The notes: a model not told the origin generated them from the sequence alone. A DNA stretch of 17,981 nucleotides from Burkholderiales bacterium (GCA_947372535.1 CANBUA010000072.1:1-17981), one strand, 5' to 3'. Shown: positions 1-7,641, numbered from the stretch's first letter. Translations and numbers: made by a program.

Positions 1-461
1 CCGGCATAGGCCACGCCCGGTGTCTTGCTTTGGGCGATCACGGCGCTCATCACAGCTTCTATCTGCGTGCCACGCGCCTTGGGCAGGTCGAGCAGGGTTT
101 TGGTCGAGACCACGGCCACCACGAAGCCATGCGAGGCAATTCGCTGGGCGATGCCCGAGTACAAAGACGCCGCGCTGACGAAGCCGGGGCACAGCACGAA
201 AAGGCCATAGCTGCCCACGGTGCGGTCCGTCGGGTAGAACACCGTGGTAGCGCTGCCGTATTGCGAGGATGCCACCAGCTTGCTTGATGCCACCTTGAAG
301 GGGCCGGCCGCTTCCAGCGAAGCCACCGTGGGTTCGGGGCCCTTCCAGTGCTCGTCGCCAGCGGCTTGTGCGGCAACGGCCACCAGCGTCAGGGCCAGGG
401 CCGCGGCGACGCGGCGCAGCATGGGCGCCGATTGGCGGGCGATCAGGGCGGTATGTGACAT
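1..461 (-). CDS. PETase/cutinase-like secreted polyester hydrolase (partial, 3' end outside window)
   Basis: Only the first 153 codons are visible; the gene runs off the left edge. Residues 1-33 form a signal peptide (Arg-Arg, a long Ala/Leu core, then AQA before AGDEHW), so the enzyme is probably exported. The mature N-terminus carries GPEPTVASLEAAGPF, then VFYPTD, CPGF (residues 91-94) and ASHGFVVAVVST. This is the order seen in Ideonella PETase and actinobacterial cutinases of the dienelactone-hydrolase fold (GPNPTAASLEA, VYYPT, PGY, ASHGFVV). The aromatic after PG, which helps build the oxyanion hole and clamp the substrate, is Phe94 instead of the Tyr of PETase. The nucleophile motif, Asp and His lie outside the window, so activity cannot be judged. 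The ATG at 461 is chosen because AAGGA lies 9 nt upstream; the ATG at 470 would abut that site. The gene is divergent from the AraC-family gene at 590. A general lipase or esterase of the same family is the main alternative. Confidence 0.82.
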   Translation of the reverse strand, partial: MSHTALIARQSAPMLRRVAAALALTLVAVAAQAAGDEHWKGPEPTVASLEAAGPFKVASSKLVASSQYGSATTVFYPTDRTVGSYGLFVLCPGFVSAASLYSGIAQRIASHGFVVAVVSTKTLLDLPKARGTQIEAVMSAVIAQSKTPGVAYA

Positions 462-519
462 GTTGAACATTCCTTGTGGTGAGTCAATGTTGGAGATGCG
501 CAAGCCTAGCGAGGGCATC

Positions 520-531
520 CACGCATGCGTG
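520..531. promoter_or_regulatory. Perfect 12-bp palindrome (candidate operator)
   Basis: CACGCATGCGTG equals its own reverse complement. It lies in the divergent region between the hydrolase start (461) and the AraC-type regulator start (590), 58 bases upstream of the hydrolase ATG. A role as a regulator-binding site is inferred only from position and symmetry. Confidence 0.35.
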
Positions 532-547
532 AGGGGCAAGGGGGCCA

Positions 548-561
548 TAAAATGATCATTT
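548..561 (+). promoter_or_regulatory. Candidate -10 box overlapped by a 12-bp palindrome
   Basis: TAAAAT at 548-553 matches five of six bases of the sigma-70 -10 consensus. It is overlapped by the perfect palindrome AAATGATCATTT (550-561). No good -35 hexamer lies at 17 bp spacing, as is usual for activator-dependent promoters. A start near 560 would leave about a 30-nt leader before the AraC-type gene at 590, and the overlap would suit autorepression. This is inference from sequence only. Confidence 0.3.
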
Positions 562-589
562 CGGGCCATCCTTGACACCCTCGGTCTCC

Positions 590-1645
590 ATGCGTTCTTC
601 CGATCAGCCCATCGCGACCCTCGCCGCGCATTTCGGCATGTCCCTGGTGGCCGCGGCCCGCCTGCGCGGCCACACGGATGCAGACGTGCTGACGGGCACT
701 GGCTTGAAGTTGTCTGACCTGCAAAACCCACGGGGGCGGATCACCGCCCGGCAAGTTGCGGCCCTGGCCGAGAACCTGCGGCGTCTGTGGCCGGACGACG
801 CCCTGGCCTACAAATTGGGGCTGCATGCCCAGGTGACGCATTTGGGCATCGTGGGCTACGGCCTGCTCAGTTGCGCCACCCTGGGCGATGCGGTCGATTT
901 CTCGGTGCGCTGCGTGCCGCCTTCGTCCATCTTTCAGGCCCGGATCACCACCGAAGGGGACTGGACCGTCGTGACCCTGCAGGAGCGGGCGCCCCTGGGC
1001 GAGCTGCGGACCTTCATGCTGGACATGACACTGGTGCTGCTTTGCACCGTCCTGACCAAGCTGGTGGTGAAAGACCTCACACGCGAGCGCTGGCCCATGG
1101 AACTGCGGGTGCCCTATGCCGCCCCGCCAGCCCATGAGCGCTACAAGGACCGCCTGCCCGTCTTCCATTTCGGCGCGCCACTGACGCAGTTTTGCTTCCA
1201 GTCTGCCGACCTGCTCAGACGCATCCCCACGGCCAACCCAGCCAGCCTCAGCCAGGCCCTGCTTCGCTGCGACCAGGAGTTGGTGACCAACAGCACCATC
1301 GTGCGGGGCACCGTCTCGGCCCAGGTGATCGGATGCATCAAGACGGCACCCGGGCGCTACCAACAGATCGACGAGGTGGCCAGCGACTTGGCCATGTCGA
1401 TCCGCACGCTCAAGCGCAAACTGGCGCAGGAAAGCGCCACCTTCAAGTCCTTGGTCGAGCAGCTTCGGTTCGAAGACAGCGCACGCTTGCTGGCCGATCC
1501 CAGCATGCCGATCCACCAGGTGGCAGAAGCCGTGGCCTACAGCGACCCGACCAATTTCTCGCGCGCCTTCTCAAAGTGGACAGGCATGACACCGCGCGAA
1601 TGGCGTCAGCGCTGCATCAACAACAACCGCGCGCTGTCGGGCTGA
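590..1645 (+). CDS. AraC-family transcriptional regulator (arabinose-binding-type N-domain, OruR-like)
   Basis: A 351-aa DNA-binding regulator. Residues about 10-200 match the N-terminal ligand-sensing domain common in OruR/ArgR-like AraC proteins (note LGIVGYGLLSCATLGDAV at 85-102, then FHFGAPLTQFCF). Residues about 255-340 form the two helix-turn-helix units: DEVASDLAMSIRTLKRKL for the first and the AraC signature AYSDPTNFSRAFSKWTGMTP for the second. The ATG at 590 is preferred to an in-frame TTG at 572, because neither has a clear ribosome-binding site and ATG is the commoner codon. It is transcribed away from the secreted hydrolase at 461, so it is a natural candidate for that gene's regulator. 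In this family such regulators often sit beside lipid- or amino-acid-catabolic genes. The ligand is unknown. Confidence 0.88.
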   Translation: MRSSDQPIATLAAHFGMSLVAAARLRGHTDADVLTGTGLKLSDLQNPRGRITARQVAALAENLRRLWPDDALAYKLGLHAQVTHLGIVGYGLLSCATLGDAVDFSVRCVPPSSIFQARITTEGDWTVVTLQERAPLGELRTFMLDMTLVLLCTVLTKLVVKDLTRERWPMELRVPYAAPPAHERYKDRLPVFHFGAPLTQFCFQSADLLRRIPTANPASLSQALLRCDQELVTNSTIVRGTVSAQVIGCIKTAPGRYQQIDEVASDLAMSIRTLKRKLAQESATFKSLVEQLRFEDSARLLADPSMPIHQVAEAVAYSDPTNFSRAFSKWTGMTPREWRQRCINNNRALSG

Positions 1646-1735
1646 CCGACCCGGCTTTTCAAACATCCACCGGACAAACCCCGTACCATTGCAGGCTGTT
1701 TCAGGAAACCTCCTTTTTCCGCGATCGCCAAGCTG

Positions 1736-3118
1736 ATGGACCTCGTCTTCCCCCACACCTTCGTGCCCTGGTTCCGCTCCGTGGCGCCGTACATCCACGC
1801 CCACCGCGGCAAGACTTTCGTGGTCGGCATCGCGGGCGAGGCGATCGCCGCCGGCAAGCTTGAGAGCCTGGTGCAGGACTTGGCGCTGATGCAGGCCATG
1901 GGCGTGCGCATCGTGCTGGCGCATGGTTTCAGGCCCCAACTGGAAGAGCAGTTGCGTGCCAAAGGCCAGGTCTCCCGGTTCAGCCACGGCATGCGCATCA
2001 CCGACCCGGTGGCCCTCGATTGCGCGCAAGAGGCCGCCGGCCAATTGCGCTATGAGATCGAAGCTGCTTTTTCGCTGGGCCTGCCCAACACGCCCATGGC
2101 CGGCGCCTCGGTGAGCGTGATCTCCGGCAACTTCGTGACCGCCCGCCCCGTGGGCATCGTCGATGGCGTGGACTTCATGCACACCGGACTGGTCCGCAAG
2201 ATCGATTCGGTGGCCGTGCGGCGTGCCATCGACACCGGCGCCATGGTGATGCTCTCGCCATTCGGCTTTTCGCACACCGGCGAGGCCTTCAACCTGAGCA
2301 TGGAAGACGTGGCCACCAGCGCAGCCATCGCCCTGCAGGCCGACAAACTCATCTTCGTGACCGAGGTGCGCGGCATCCTGCAAAGCATCGTGCAGGAGCC
2401 GGCCAAGGCGGTCGAACTCGAAGCGCGCCAGCACGATCCGGATGAAGAGATCGACCAGGAGCTGGCCTTGCTCGACGCCAAGCGCCTGCTGGCCGCCCTG
2501 CCCAATCCGCTGCAGCCCATCGACACCTCTTACTACCTTCAGCATGGCGTCAAGGCCAGCGAAGGCGGCGTCGAGCGCGTGCACATCATCCCGTTCTCGG
2601 TCGATGGCAGCCTGCTGCTGGAGGTGTTCACGCACGATGGCGTGGGTACCATGATCGTCGACGAAAAGCTCGAGAGCCTGCGCGAGGCCACACCCGACGA
2701 CGTGGGCGGCATCTTGCAACTGATCGAGCCTTTCGAACAAGACGGCACCCTGGTCAAGCGCAGCCGCACGGAGATTGAGCGCGATGTGTCGCAGTACACC
2801 GTGATCGAGCACGACGGCGTGATCTTCGGCTGCGCGGCACTCTACCCTTATCCGGAGACCGGCACGGCGGAGATGGCGGCTCTGACCGTCTCACCCAATG
2901 TGCAGGGCCAGGGCGATGGCGAACGCATCCTCAAACGCATCGAGCAGCGCGCCAAGGCCATGGGCCTGAGTTCGCTGTTCGTGCTGACCACGCGTACCAT
3001 GCACTGGTTCAACAAACGTGGCTTCGCGCCGGTGGACCCCAACTGGTTGCCCGAGGCGCGCAAACGCCATTACAAGTGGGACCGGCGCTCGCAAGTGCTG
3101 GTCAAACCCTTGAAGTGA
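1736..3118 (+). CDS. argA: Amino-acid N-acetyltransferase (N-acetylglutamate synthase)
   Basis: This cytoplasmic enzyme makes N-acetyl-L-glutamate from acetyl-CoA and glutamate, the first step of arginine synthesis. The 460-aa length suits the classical two-domain ArgA. An N-terminal amino-acid-kinase fold (about residues 20-265; [13 protein letters not shown] near 23, [13 protein letters not shown] near 58) serves arginine feedback. A C-terminal GNAT domain (about 315-455) carries the acetyl-CoA loop [15 protein letters not shown], with the Q-x-x-G-x-G pattern. The start at 1736 fits the family N-terminus [20 protein letters not shown]; the ribosome-binding site is weak. A yggX-like gene follows after 38 nt on the same strand, so the two are probably co-transcribed. 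The 90 bases before argA hold no convincing terminator or promoter. Confidence 0.96.
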   Translation: MDLVFPHTFVPWFRSVAPYIHAHRGKTFVVGIAGEAIAAGKLESLVQDLALMQAMGVRIVLAHGFRPQLEEQLRAKGQVSRFSHGMRITDPVALDCAQEAAGQLRYEIEAAFSLGLPNTPMAGASVSVISGNFVTARPVGIVDGVDFMHTGLVRKIDSVAVRRAIDTGAMVMLSPFGFSHTGEAFNLSMEDVATSAAIALQADKLIFVTEVRGILQSIVQEPAKAVELEARQHDPDEEIDQELALLDAKRLLAALPNPLQPIDTSYYLQHGVKASEGGVERVHIIPFSVDGSLLLEVFTHDGVGTMIVDEKLESLREATPDDVGGILQLIEPFEQDGTLVKRSRTEIERDVSQYTVIEHDGVIFGCAALYPYPETGTAEMAALTVSPNVQGQGDGERILKRIEQRAKAMGLSSLFVLTTRTMHWFNKRGFAPVDPNWLPEARKRHYKWDRRSQVLVKPLK

Positions 3119-3156
3119 TTTTCCTCAAAGACTTTGGAACAAGAAGAGACTCGATC

Positions 3157-3429
3157 ATGGCACGCACCATTCAATGCAAGCACCTGAACAAGGAAGCCGA
3201 CGGCCTGGATTTCGCGCCCTACCCGGGCGAGCTGGGCAAACGCATCTACAACGAGATCAGCAAAGAAGCCTGGCAGCTGTGGCTCAAGCACCAGACCATG
3301 CTGGTCAATGAAAACCGCTTGAACCTGGCCGATGCGCGTGCCCGCCAGTACCTGGCGCGCCAGATGGAACAGTTTTTCTTCGGTGGCGGTGGCGATCAGG
3401 TGCAGGGTTACGTGCCGCCGACGGCCTGA
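3157..3429 (+). CDS. Probable Fe(2+)-trafficking protein (YggX family)
   Basis: A 90-aa cytoplasmic protein matching the YggX family across its full length. It starts [19 protein letters not shown] and contains [19 protein letters not shown]. It also has the internal [15 protein letters not shown] stretch and the [14 protein letters not shown] helix. Cys7 is the conserved reactive cysteine. The family is linked to iron handling and to protection of Fe-S enzymes from oxidative damage. The ATG at 3157 is chosen because the product then begins exactly at the family start; purine-rich AAGAAGAG lies upstream. The gene follows argA by 38 nt and is closed by an intrinsic terminator, so it is likely the last gene of that unit. 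Confidence 0.95.
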   Translation: MARTIQCKHLNKEADGLDFAPYPGELGKRIYNEISKEAWQLWLKHQTMLVNENRLNLADARARQYLARQMEQFFFGGGGDQVQGYVPPTA

Positions 3430-3450
3430 TCACTCTTCAAGCCGCCAAGC

Positions 3451-3477
3451 AGGCCGCCTTTGAGGCGGCTTTCTTTT
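3451..3477 (+). terminator. Intrinsic terminator after yggX-like gene
   Basis: GCCGCCT (3453-3459), a 3-nt TTG loop and AGGCGGC (3463-3469) form a 7-bp perfect GC-rich stem. It can be extended by a G-T and an A-T pair and is followed at once by TTTCTTTT. It ends the argA/yggX-like unit 21 nt after the stop codon. Confidence 0.85.
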
Positions 3478-3480
3478 GCT

Positions 3481-3660
3481 CGATTCATGGTAATAATTGC
3501 CCTTTATTTGCCTTTTGATCAGTTTTTTAATCACAAGAGGCAATCCTTGACCCTTTATGGTGATTGACGGATTACATGATGATTGTCACAATTGTCCTCA
3601 AAGAGATCCTTGATCTCAAGAAGCCAATCAATCGGCACAATAAAGACAATTAATTAACAC
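3481..3660 (+). promoter_or_regulatory. AT-rich control region upstream of hipBA-like genes, with repeats
   Basis: This stretch is strikingly AT-rich against GC-rich neighbours. AATTGCCCTTTATTTGCC (3495-3512) recurs in inverted form at 3634-3651 (13 of 18 identical without gaps, closer with one gap each way). CCCTTTAT is repeated at 3500-3507 and 3551-3558. ATCCTTGA is repeated at 3543-3550 and 3606-3613. GAGATC-CTT-GATCTC (3603-3617) is a perfect dyad. TTGACG (3564-3569) with CACAAT (3587-3592), spaced 17 bp, is a possible sigma-70 promoter. HipB-type antitoxins bind dyads upstream of their own operon, so operators here are expected; which repeat is the operator is not known. Confidence 0.5.
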
Positions 3661-3672
3661 CACCACTGCGCC

Positions 3673-3990
3673 ATGGCCCTCAGCAACGAAACCCCGCCAG
3701 AGCTGGAAGCTGCCTTGGGCTTGCGGCTCAAAGCCCTGCGCCTGGACCGCAACATCGACCAGAAGACCCTGGCCGAGCGCGCTGGCATCAGCGTGCGCGC
3801 CTTGCGCAACCTAGAAGGCGGCCAGGGCTCCACCTTGCGAACATTGACCTCGGTGCTTCGCGCCCTGGGCCGGGCCGACTGGCTCAAGACCATCGCGCCG
3901 GTGGCCACGATCAACCCCTTGATGCTGGACCGCCATGCCGAGCCCCGGCAACGCGCCGCCCGACCCCGCGTGGCGCGACCACTGGGCTGA
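3673..3990 (+). CDS. HipB-like antitoxin, XRE-family helix-turn-helix
   Basis: A 105-aa protein with a Cro/C1-type helix-turn-helix at about residues 17-70 (LGLRLKALRLDRNIDQKTLA, then ERAGISVRALRNLEGG). This is the standard pattern for HipB-type antitoxins, which bind their own promoter and neutralise HipA. The short Arg/Pro-rich tail (about 85-105) is not clearly conserved. No ribosome-binding site is evident before the ATG at 3673. It lies directly before the HipA-like kinase gene, and its 3' end overlaps an alternative upstream start of that gene. The partner gene and the repeat-rich leader support the antitoxin call over a plain XRE regulator. Confidence 0.82.
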   Translation: MALSNETPPELEAALGLRLKALRLDRNIDQKTLAERAGISVRALRNLEGGQGSTLRTLTSVLRALGRADWLKTIAPVATINPLMLDRHAEPRQRAARPRVARPLG

Positions 3991-4006
3991 AAGCCGAACC
4001 ACGCCC

Positions 4007-5317
4007 ATGGCCACCACCAAAAGACCGACGCCTTACAAACACGTCCACCAGGTCGATGTGTACCTGTGGGGCCAGCACATGGGCGCCGTCGCGCTGGACC
4101 CGGTCTACGGTTACCACGTCTTCGCCTACACCGAGGCCTTCAAAGCCAGCGGCATCGAGCCATCGCCCCTGCACATGCCGGCCCAAAGCAGCCAGACCTA
4201 CCTCTTCACCGACCTGCCCGAGGCCACCTACAAGCGCCTGCCCGCCCTGCTCAGCGACGCCCTGCCCGACGACTTCGGCAACGCGCTGATCAACCGCTAC
4301 ATGGCCGACAAGGGCATTGCCGCCAGCGCCGTCACGCCACTGGACCGGCTGGCCTACATGAGCGCGCGCGGCATGGGCGCCTTGAGCTTCAAACCCGCAC
4401 GCGGACCCGCCACGCAAAAAGCCACTGCCATCGTGCTGGGCAGCCTGGTCGAAGAGGCACGCAAGGCCGTGGCCGGCGTCATCGACGATGACAACCATGC
4501 CAGCTCGGCCCTGCGCAGCATCATTGAAGTGGGCACCTCCGCAGGCGGCGCGCGGGCCAAGGCCGTGATCGCCTGGCACCCCGGCACGGATGAGATCCTG
4601 GCCGGCCAGCTCGATGCGCCGCCCGGCTTCGAGCACTGGCTGCTCAAGTTTGATGGCATGGGCACGGACCATGAGCTGGGCAGCTCGCAAGACTACGGCC
4701 GCATCGAATACGCCTACCACCTGATGGCGCGCGCGGCCGGCATCCACATGACGGACTGCCGCCTGCTCAAGGAAAACGGGCGCGCGCATTTCATGACCAA
4801 ACGCTTCGACCGTGGGCTGGAGAACACCCGCCACCACCTGCAAACCTTGTGCGCCATGGACCACCTGGACTACAAGAAAAAAGGCACGAACGCCTACTCG
4901 CAGCTGTTCATGGCCATCCGCGCGCTTGAGCTGCCTTACGAGGACATGGAAGAGGCCTTCAGGCGCATGGTGTTCAATGTGATGGGCCGCAACTGCGATG
5001 ACCACACCAAGAACTTTTCCTTCCGCCTCAGGCAAGGTCAACGCTGGGCGCTGTCTCCGGCCTACGACGTGACCTTCGCGCACAATCCGCAAGGCGATTG
5101 GACAAACCAGCACCTCATGTCGGTCAACGGCAAGTTCAAAGGCTTCGAGGTGGCCGACCTGATGGTCGAGGCCGAACGCTTCGGCGTGGGTTCGGCCAAG
5201 CGCGTGATTCAAGAGGTGCGCAGCGCCATCGCGGACTGGCCGGCATTCGCCTCGGCCGCCGAGGTGCCCAAGCCTCAGACCCAATCCATCCAGGCGCAGC
5301 TTCTGCTGCTTGCTTGA
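4007..5317 (+). CDS. HipA-like serine/threonine-protein kinase toxin
   Basis: A 436-aa type II toxin kinase. In Escherichia coli the relative HipA phosphorylates glutamyl-tRNA synthetase and induces dormancy; the target here is unknown. The N-terminal HipA domain (about 13-105) includes LLSDALPDDFGNALINRYM. A Gly-rich loop GTSAGGARAKA (176-186) contains Ser178, which may correspond to the regulatory autophosphorylation serine. The catalytic segment is NCDDHTKNFSF (329-339), with Asp331 as likely catalytic base. SPAYDV (350-355) supplies metal-binding Asp354. All key residues are present, so the toxin looks intact. The ATG at 4007, 16 nt after the hipB stop, gives a family-like N-terminus. An ATG at 3935 in the same frame would overlap hipB by 56 nt and add 24 residues of low-complexity sequence. 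Confidence 0.9.
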   Translation: MATTKRPTPYKHVHQVDVYLWGQHMGAVALDPVYGYHVFAYTEAFKASGIEPSPLHMPAQSSQTYLFTDLPEATYKRLPALLSDALPDDFGNALINRYMADKGIAASAVTPLDRLAYMSARGMGALSFKPARGPATQKATAIVLGSLVEEARKAVAGVIDDDNHASSALRSIIEVGTSAGGARAKAVIAWHPGTDEILAGQLDAPPGFEHWLLKFDGMGTDHELGSSQDYGRIEYAYHLMARAAGIHMTDCRLLKENGRAHFMTKRFDRGLENTRHHLQTLCAMDHLDYKKKGTNAYSQLFMAIRALELPYEDMEEAFRRMVFNVMGRNCDDHTKNFSFRLRQGQRWALSPAYDVTFAHNPQGDWTNQHLMSVNGKFKGFEVADLMVEAERFGVGSAKRVIQEVRSAIADWPAFASAAEVPKPQTQSIQAQLLLLA

Positions 5318-5344
5318 CACCCTCATCGACAGGAGCGGCTTGAG

Positions 5345-5782
5345 ATGATCACCATCGATTGGTTGAACTTCACCCCCGTAAGCGCCTTGGCCGGCGGGCT
5401 GCTGATCGGCCTGGCCGCCAGCATGCTGATCTTGCTCAACGGCCGCATCGCGGGCATCAGCGGCACGCTGGGCGGCATCCTGCGTCCGGTGCCGGGCGAC
5501 ATCGCCTGGCGCGCCGCCTTCATCGGCGGCCTGCTGCTGGCACCCTGGGCCTGGCAAGTGCTGCAACCCTTGCCGCCGATGCACACCCCCGCCATCAGCC
5601 CCACCCTCATTGTCGCGGGCTTGCTGGTCGGCGTGGGCACGCGCTACGGCTCGGGCTGCACCAGCGGCCATGGCGTGTGTGGCCTGAGCCGCCTGTCGCC
5701 GCGCTCCCTGGTGGCCACGCTGTGCTTCATGGCCAGCGGCTTCGCAACGGTGGCCGTCGTGCGCCACCTCATCTCACCTTGA
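5345..5782 (+). CDS. YeeE/YedE-family membrane protein, N-half (sulfur-compound transport)
   Basis: A 145-aa inner-membrane protein with about four hydrophobic segments (near 12-31, 55-72, 84-98 and 121-140). It carries the family hallmark [17 protein letters not shown] (100-116), with Cys105 and Cys112. Full-length YeeE/YedE (TsuA-type) proteins take up thiosulfate through conserved cysteines. In many proteobacteria the protein is split into two half-size partners, as here with the next gene. AGGAG lies 9 nt before the ATG at 5345. It begins 27 nt after the hipA-like stop on the same strand, so read-through from hipBA is possible though functionally unrelated. The exact substrate is inferred from family only. 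Confidence 0.88.
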   Translation: MITIDWLNFTPVSALAGGLLIGLAASMLILLNGRIAGISGTLGGILRPVPGDIAWRAAFIGGLLLAPWAWQVLQPLPPMHTPAISPTLIVAGLLVGVGTRYGSGCTSGHGVCGLSRLSPRSLVATLCFMASGFATVAVVRHLISP

Positions 5783-5802
5783 AGCTTCAAAGGACCACAC
5801 AC

Positions 5803-6216
5803 ATGCCGATCCTGACCGCTGGCCTGGCCGGACTGATCTTCGGGCTGGGGCTGATCCTCTCGGGCATGGCCGACCCGGCCAAGGTGCTGGGCTTTCTGGA
5901 CCTGCTGGGGCCGTGGGACCCGTCCCTGGCGCTGGTCATGGCAGGTGCCATCGGCATCGGCCTGATCGGCTTTTGGCTGGCCAGGCCGCGCGATCAATCG
6001 TTGCTGGGCACGAGCATGCAATGGCCGACCGCCACGCGCATCGACCTGCGCCTGGTGCTGGGCAGCATCACCTTCGGTGTGGGCTGGGGTTTGGCGGGCT
6101 ATTGCCCCGGCCCCGCGCTGGTGGCCATGGGCAGCGGACAAGGCCCGGCCTTTGTCTTCGTGATCGCCATGCTGGCCGGCATGGCCTTGTTCGAATGGCT
6201 GGAGGCTCAGCGATGA
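5803..6216 (+). CDS. YeeE/YedE-family membrane protein, C-half (sulfur-compound transport)
   Basis: A 137-aa partner of the preceding protein. Hydrophobic segments lie near 3-21, 42-59, 85-108 and 115-131. The conserved GLAGYCPGPALVAMG motif (96-110) contains Cys101, the counterpart of the third conserved cysteine in full-length family members. GLILSGMADPAKVLGFLD (16-33) is also typical of this half. AAAGGA ends 8 nt before the ATG at 5803, which fixes this start rather than any longer in-frame reading. It begins 20 nt after the first half and its TGA overlaps the ATG of the DUF599 gene in an ATGA, so the three are probably translated from one message. Confidence 0.88.
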   Translation: MPILTAGLAGLIFGLGLILSGMADPAKVLGFLDLLGPWDPSLALVMAGAIGIGLIGFWLARPRDQSLLGTSMQWPTATRIDLRLVLGSITFGVGWGLAGYCPGPALVAMGSGQGPAFVFVIAMLAGMALFEWLEAQR

Positions 6217-6902
6217 ACGCCACCTACCTCGACGCCAGCCTGCTGGTGTGGGTCATGATCGTGGCCACCGTCATGATCACCCTGGGCTACGAGGCGCTGC
6301 AATACTGGCGCCACCGCGATCAGCCTGATCACTTGGCGCGCTCGGCGCATGCCGGTTTGCGCCAAGCCTGGTTCGAGGCCATGAGCGCGCAACATGGCTC
6401 GGAGATCATCGCCGTGCAGACGCTGCGCAACTCGCTGATGTCGTCCACGCTCACGGCCTCGACCGCCGCGCTGGGCCTGATGGGCACGGTGACGCTGGCC
6501 GCATCGTCCCTGGCCGGACCCTTGATCCGCCATGCAGATGGCGAGATGGCCGCCAGCCCGCGGCTGGTGCTGGAGCTGCTGCTCATGACCACCTTGTTCA
6601 CCTCTCTGGCCTGCTCGACCACGGCGGTGCGCTACTTCAACCACGCCAGCTTCATCGTGTCCATGCCCATTGATTCGCGCGAGCGGCGTCGTTGGGGCGA
6701 CACCGGCATCCATTACCTGCGCCAAGGCGGCATCCTCTATGGCTGGGGCTTTCGGGCGCTGCTGATGGTGGCACCCCTGGTGGCCTCCATCCTCAACCCC
6801 ATTGCCGGGCCGTTCGCCGCCATGGGCTTGGTCGTGGTGCTGTGGCACCTGGATCAGGTCAACCCCAACGAGCCCGATCACGTCCATGTCGTCAAGTCTT
6901 GA
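6213..6902 (+). CDS. DUF599 family inner-membrane protein
   Basis: A 229-aa protein of unknown function. A first membrane segment lies at about 8-27. The family-defining core is AVQTLRNSLMSSTLTAST (67-84), followed by a second segment to about 98. Further hydrophobic stretches lie near 119-135, 180-197 and 198-212. RYFNHASFIVSMP (140-152) is also family-typical. The start at 6213 overlaps the stop of the YeeE-half gene by 4 nt, so translational coupling is likely. The methyltransferase gene starts 17 nt before its end. No biochemical role is established for DUF599. Coupling to sulfur-transport genes is the only functional hint, and it is weak. Confidence 0.85.
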   Translation: MNATYLDASLLVWVMIVATVMITLGYEALQYWRHRDQPDHLARSAHAGLRQAWFEAMSAQHGSEIIAVQTLRNSLMSSTLTASTAALGLMGTVTLAASSLAGPLIRHADGEMAASPRLVLELLLMTTLFTSLACSTTAVRYFNHASFIVSMPIDSRERRRWGDTGIHYLRQGGILYGWGFRALLMVAPLVASILNPIAGPFAAMGLVVVLWHLDQVNPNEPDHVHVVKS

Positions 6903-7641
6903 AGCCAGTCTGAACCGCGAGCCTGTCCTGGCTTGTGCCATCTGCGGCAGCCACGAGCTCACGCATGCGGGCAGCAAGGACTTTGGCGTTTGCGGCAGCG
7001 ACCATTTCGAAGGCCGGCGCGTATTCGCCAACCAGGGTGTCGACATCGCGTATCAGGCCTGCGGCGCGTGCGGCTTCATCTTCACCAGCGCCTTCGATGA
7101 CTGGACGCCCGCGCACTGGCGCGAACACGTCTACAACGACGATTACGTACTGGCAGACCCGCCTTTCGTGTCAGAGCGCCCTGCCCGCAATGCGCAGATG
7201 CTGCTGGCCTTGTTCCACCGCGAGCTGCCAGAGATCAGCATCCTGGACATCGGCGGTGGCCGGGGCCTCATGGCCCAGGCCATGCGCGAAGCGGGCGCTC
7301 AAATCAAAACCAGCGACCCGTTTTTTGGCGATGGTGAATTGAAGAACGATGAGCGCTTTGACCTGATCACCAGCTTCGAGGTGATCGAGCACGTGACGCA
7401 TGGTCAGCAGCATGCATGGCTGCAAGGCCTGGCCAGGCATCTGAAGCACCACCCCTATTCACGCTTGTTGGTGAGCACGGAAGTGCGCCAGTCCAGACAA
7501 GACATCGGCTGGTGGTACATCTGCCCGCGCAACGGGCACATCAGCATCCACACGGCCAACAGCCTGACGATCCTGGCTCAGACCGCCGGGCTGAAGGTGT
7601 TCTCCATCAACCCGTCGATGCATTTGCTGAGCTCGGCCTGA
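6886..7641 (+). CDS. Class I SAM-dependent methyltransferase with N-terminal Cys pairs
   Basis: A 251-aa protein. The SAM-binding motif I is ILDIGGGRGLMAQAM (119-133), an acidic residue follows the second strand (SDP, 143-145), and FDLITSFEVIEHV (158-170) is the usual motif II/III region. This is the Methyltransf_23-type Rossmann fold. The N-terminus has CAIC (17-20), a lone Cys36 and CGAC (59-62), which could hold zinc as in related methyltransferases. IGWWYICPRNGHISIHT (207-223) matches the family C-terminal pattern. Substrate is unknown; related enzymes act on sugars, quinones and small metabolites. The ATG at 6886 overlaps the DUF599 gene by 17 nt with no clear ribosome-binding site, suggesting coupled translation. 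It converges on the alpha-E gene, 24 bases away, with no obvious terminator. Confidence 0.84.
   Translation: MSSSLEASLNREPVLACAICGSHELTHAGSKDFGVCGSDHFEGRRVFANQGVDIAYQACGACGFIFTSAFDDWTPAHWREHVYNDDYVLADPPFVSERPARNAQMLLALFHRELPEISILDIGGGRGLMAQAMREAGAQIKTSDPFFGDGELKNDERFDLITSFEVIEHVTHGQQHAWLQGLARHLKHHPYSRLLVSTEVRQSRQDIGWWYICPRNGHISIHTANSLTILAQTAGLKVFSINPSMHLLSSA

Noticed and set aside
1695..1716. Possible small terminator (AGG-AAA-CCT followed by T-run) before argA
   Set aside because: The stem is only 3-4 bp, too weak to call.
1571..2812. Minus-strand open frame (413 codons) opposite argA
   Set aside because: Composition-driven shadow of argA with no family resemblance.
3481..3660. AT-rich repeat block as a miniature transposon
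   Set aside because: The inverted copies are imperfect, no target-site duplication was seen, and a promoter/operator region before a toxin-antitoxin pair explains it more simply.
3935..4006. Upstream ATG extension of hipA overlapping hipB
   Set aside because: It adds 24 residues with no family similarity. The ATG at 4007 gives the expected N-terminus, although the longer form cannot be fully excluded.
3911..5767. Very long minus-strand open frame (618 codons) opposite hipA and the YeeE-half gene
   Set aside because: It lies antisense to genes with clear families, its translation is Gly/Ala/His/Gln-rich low complexity with no recognisable motif, and such frames are common opposite GC-rich coding DNA.
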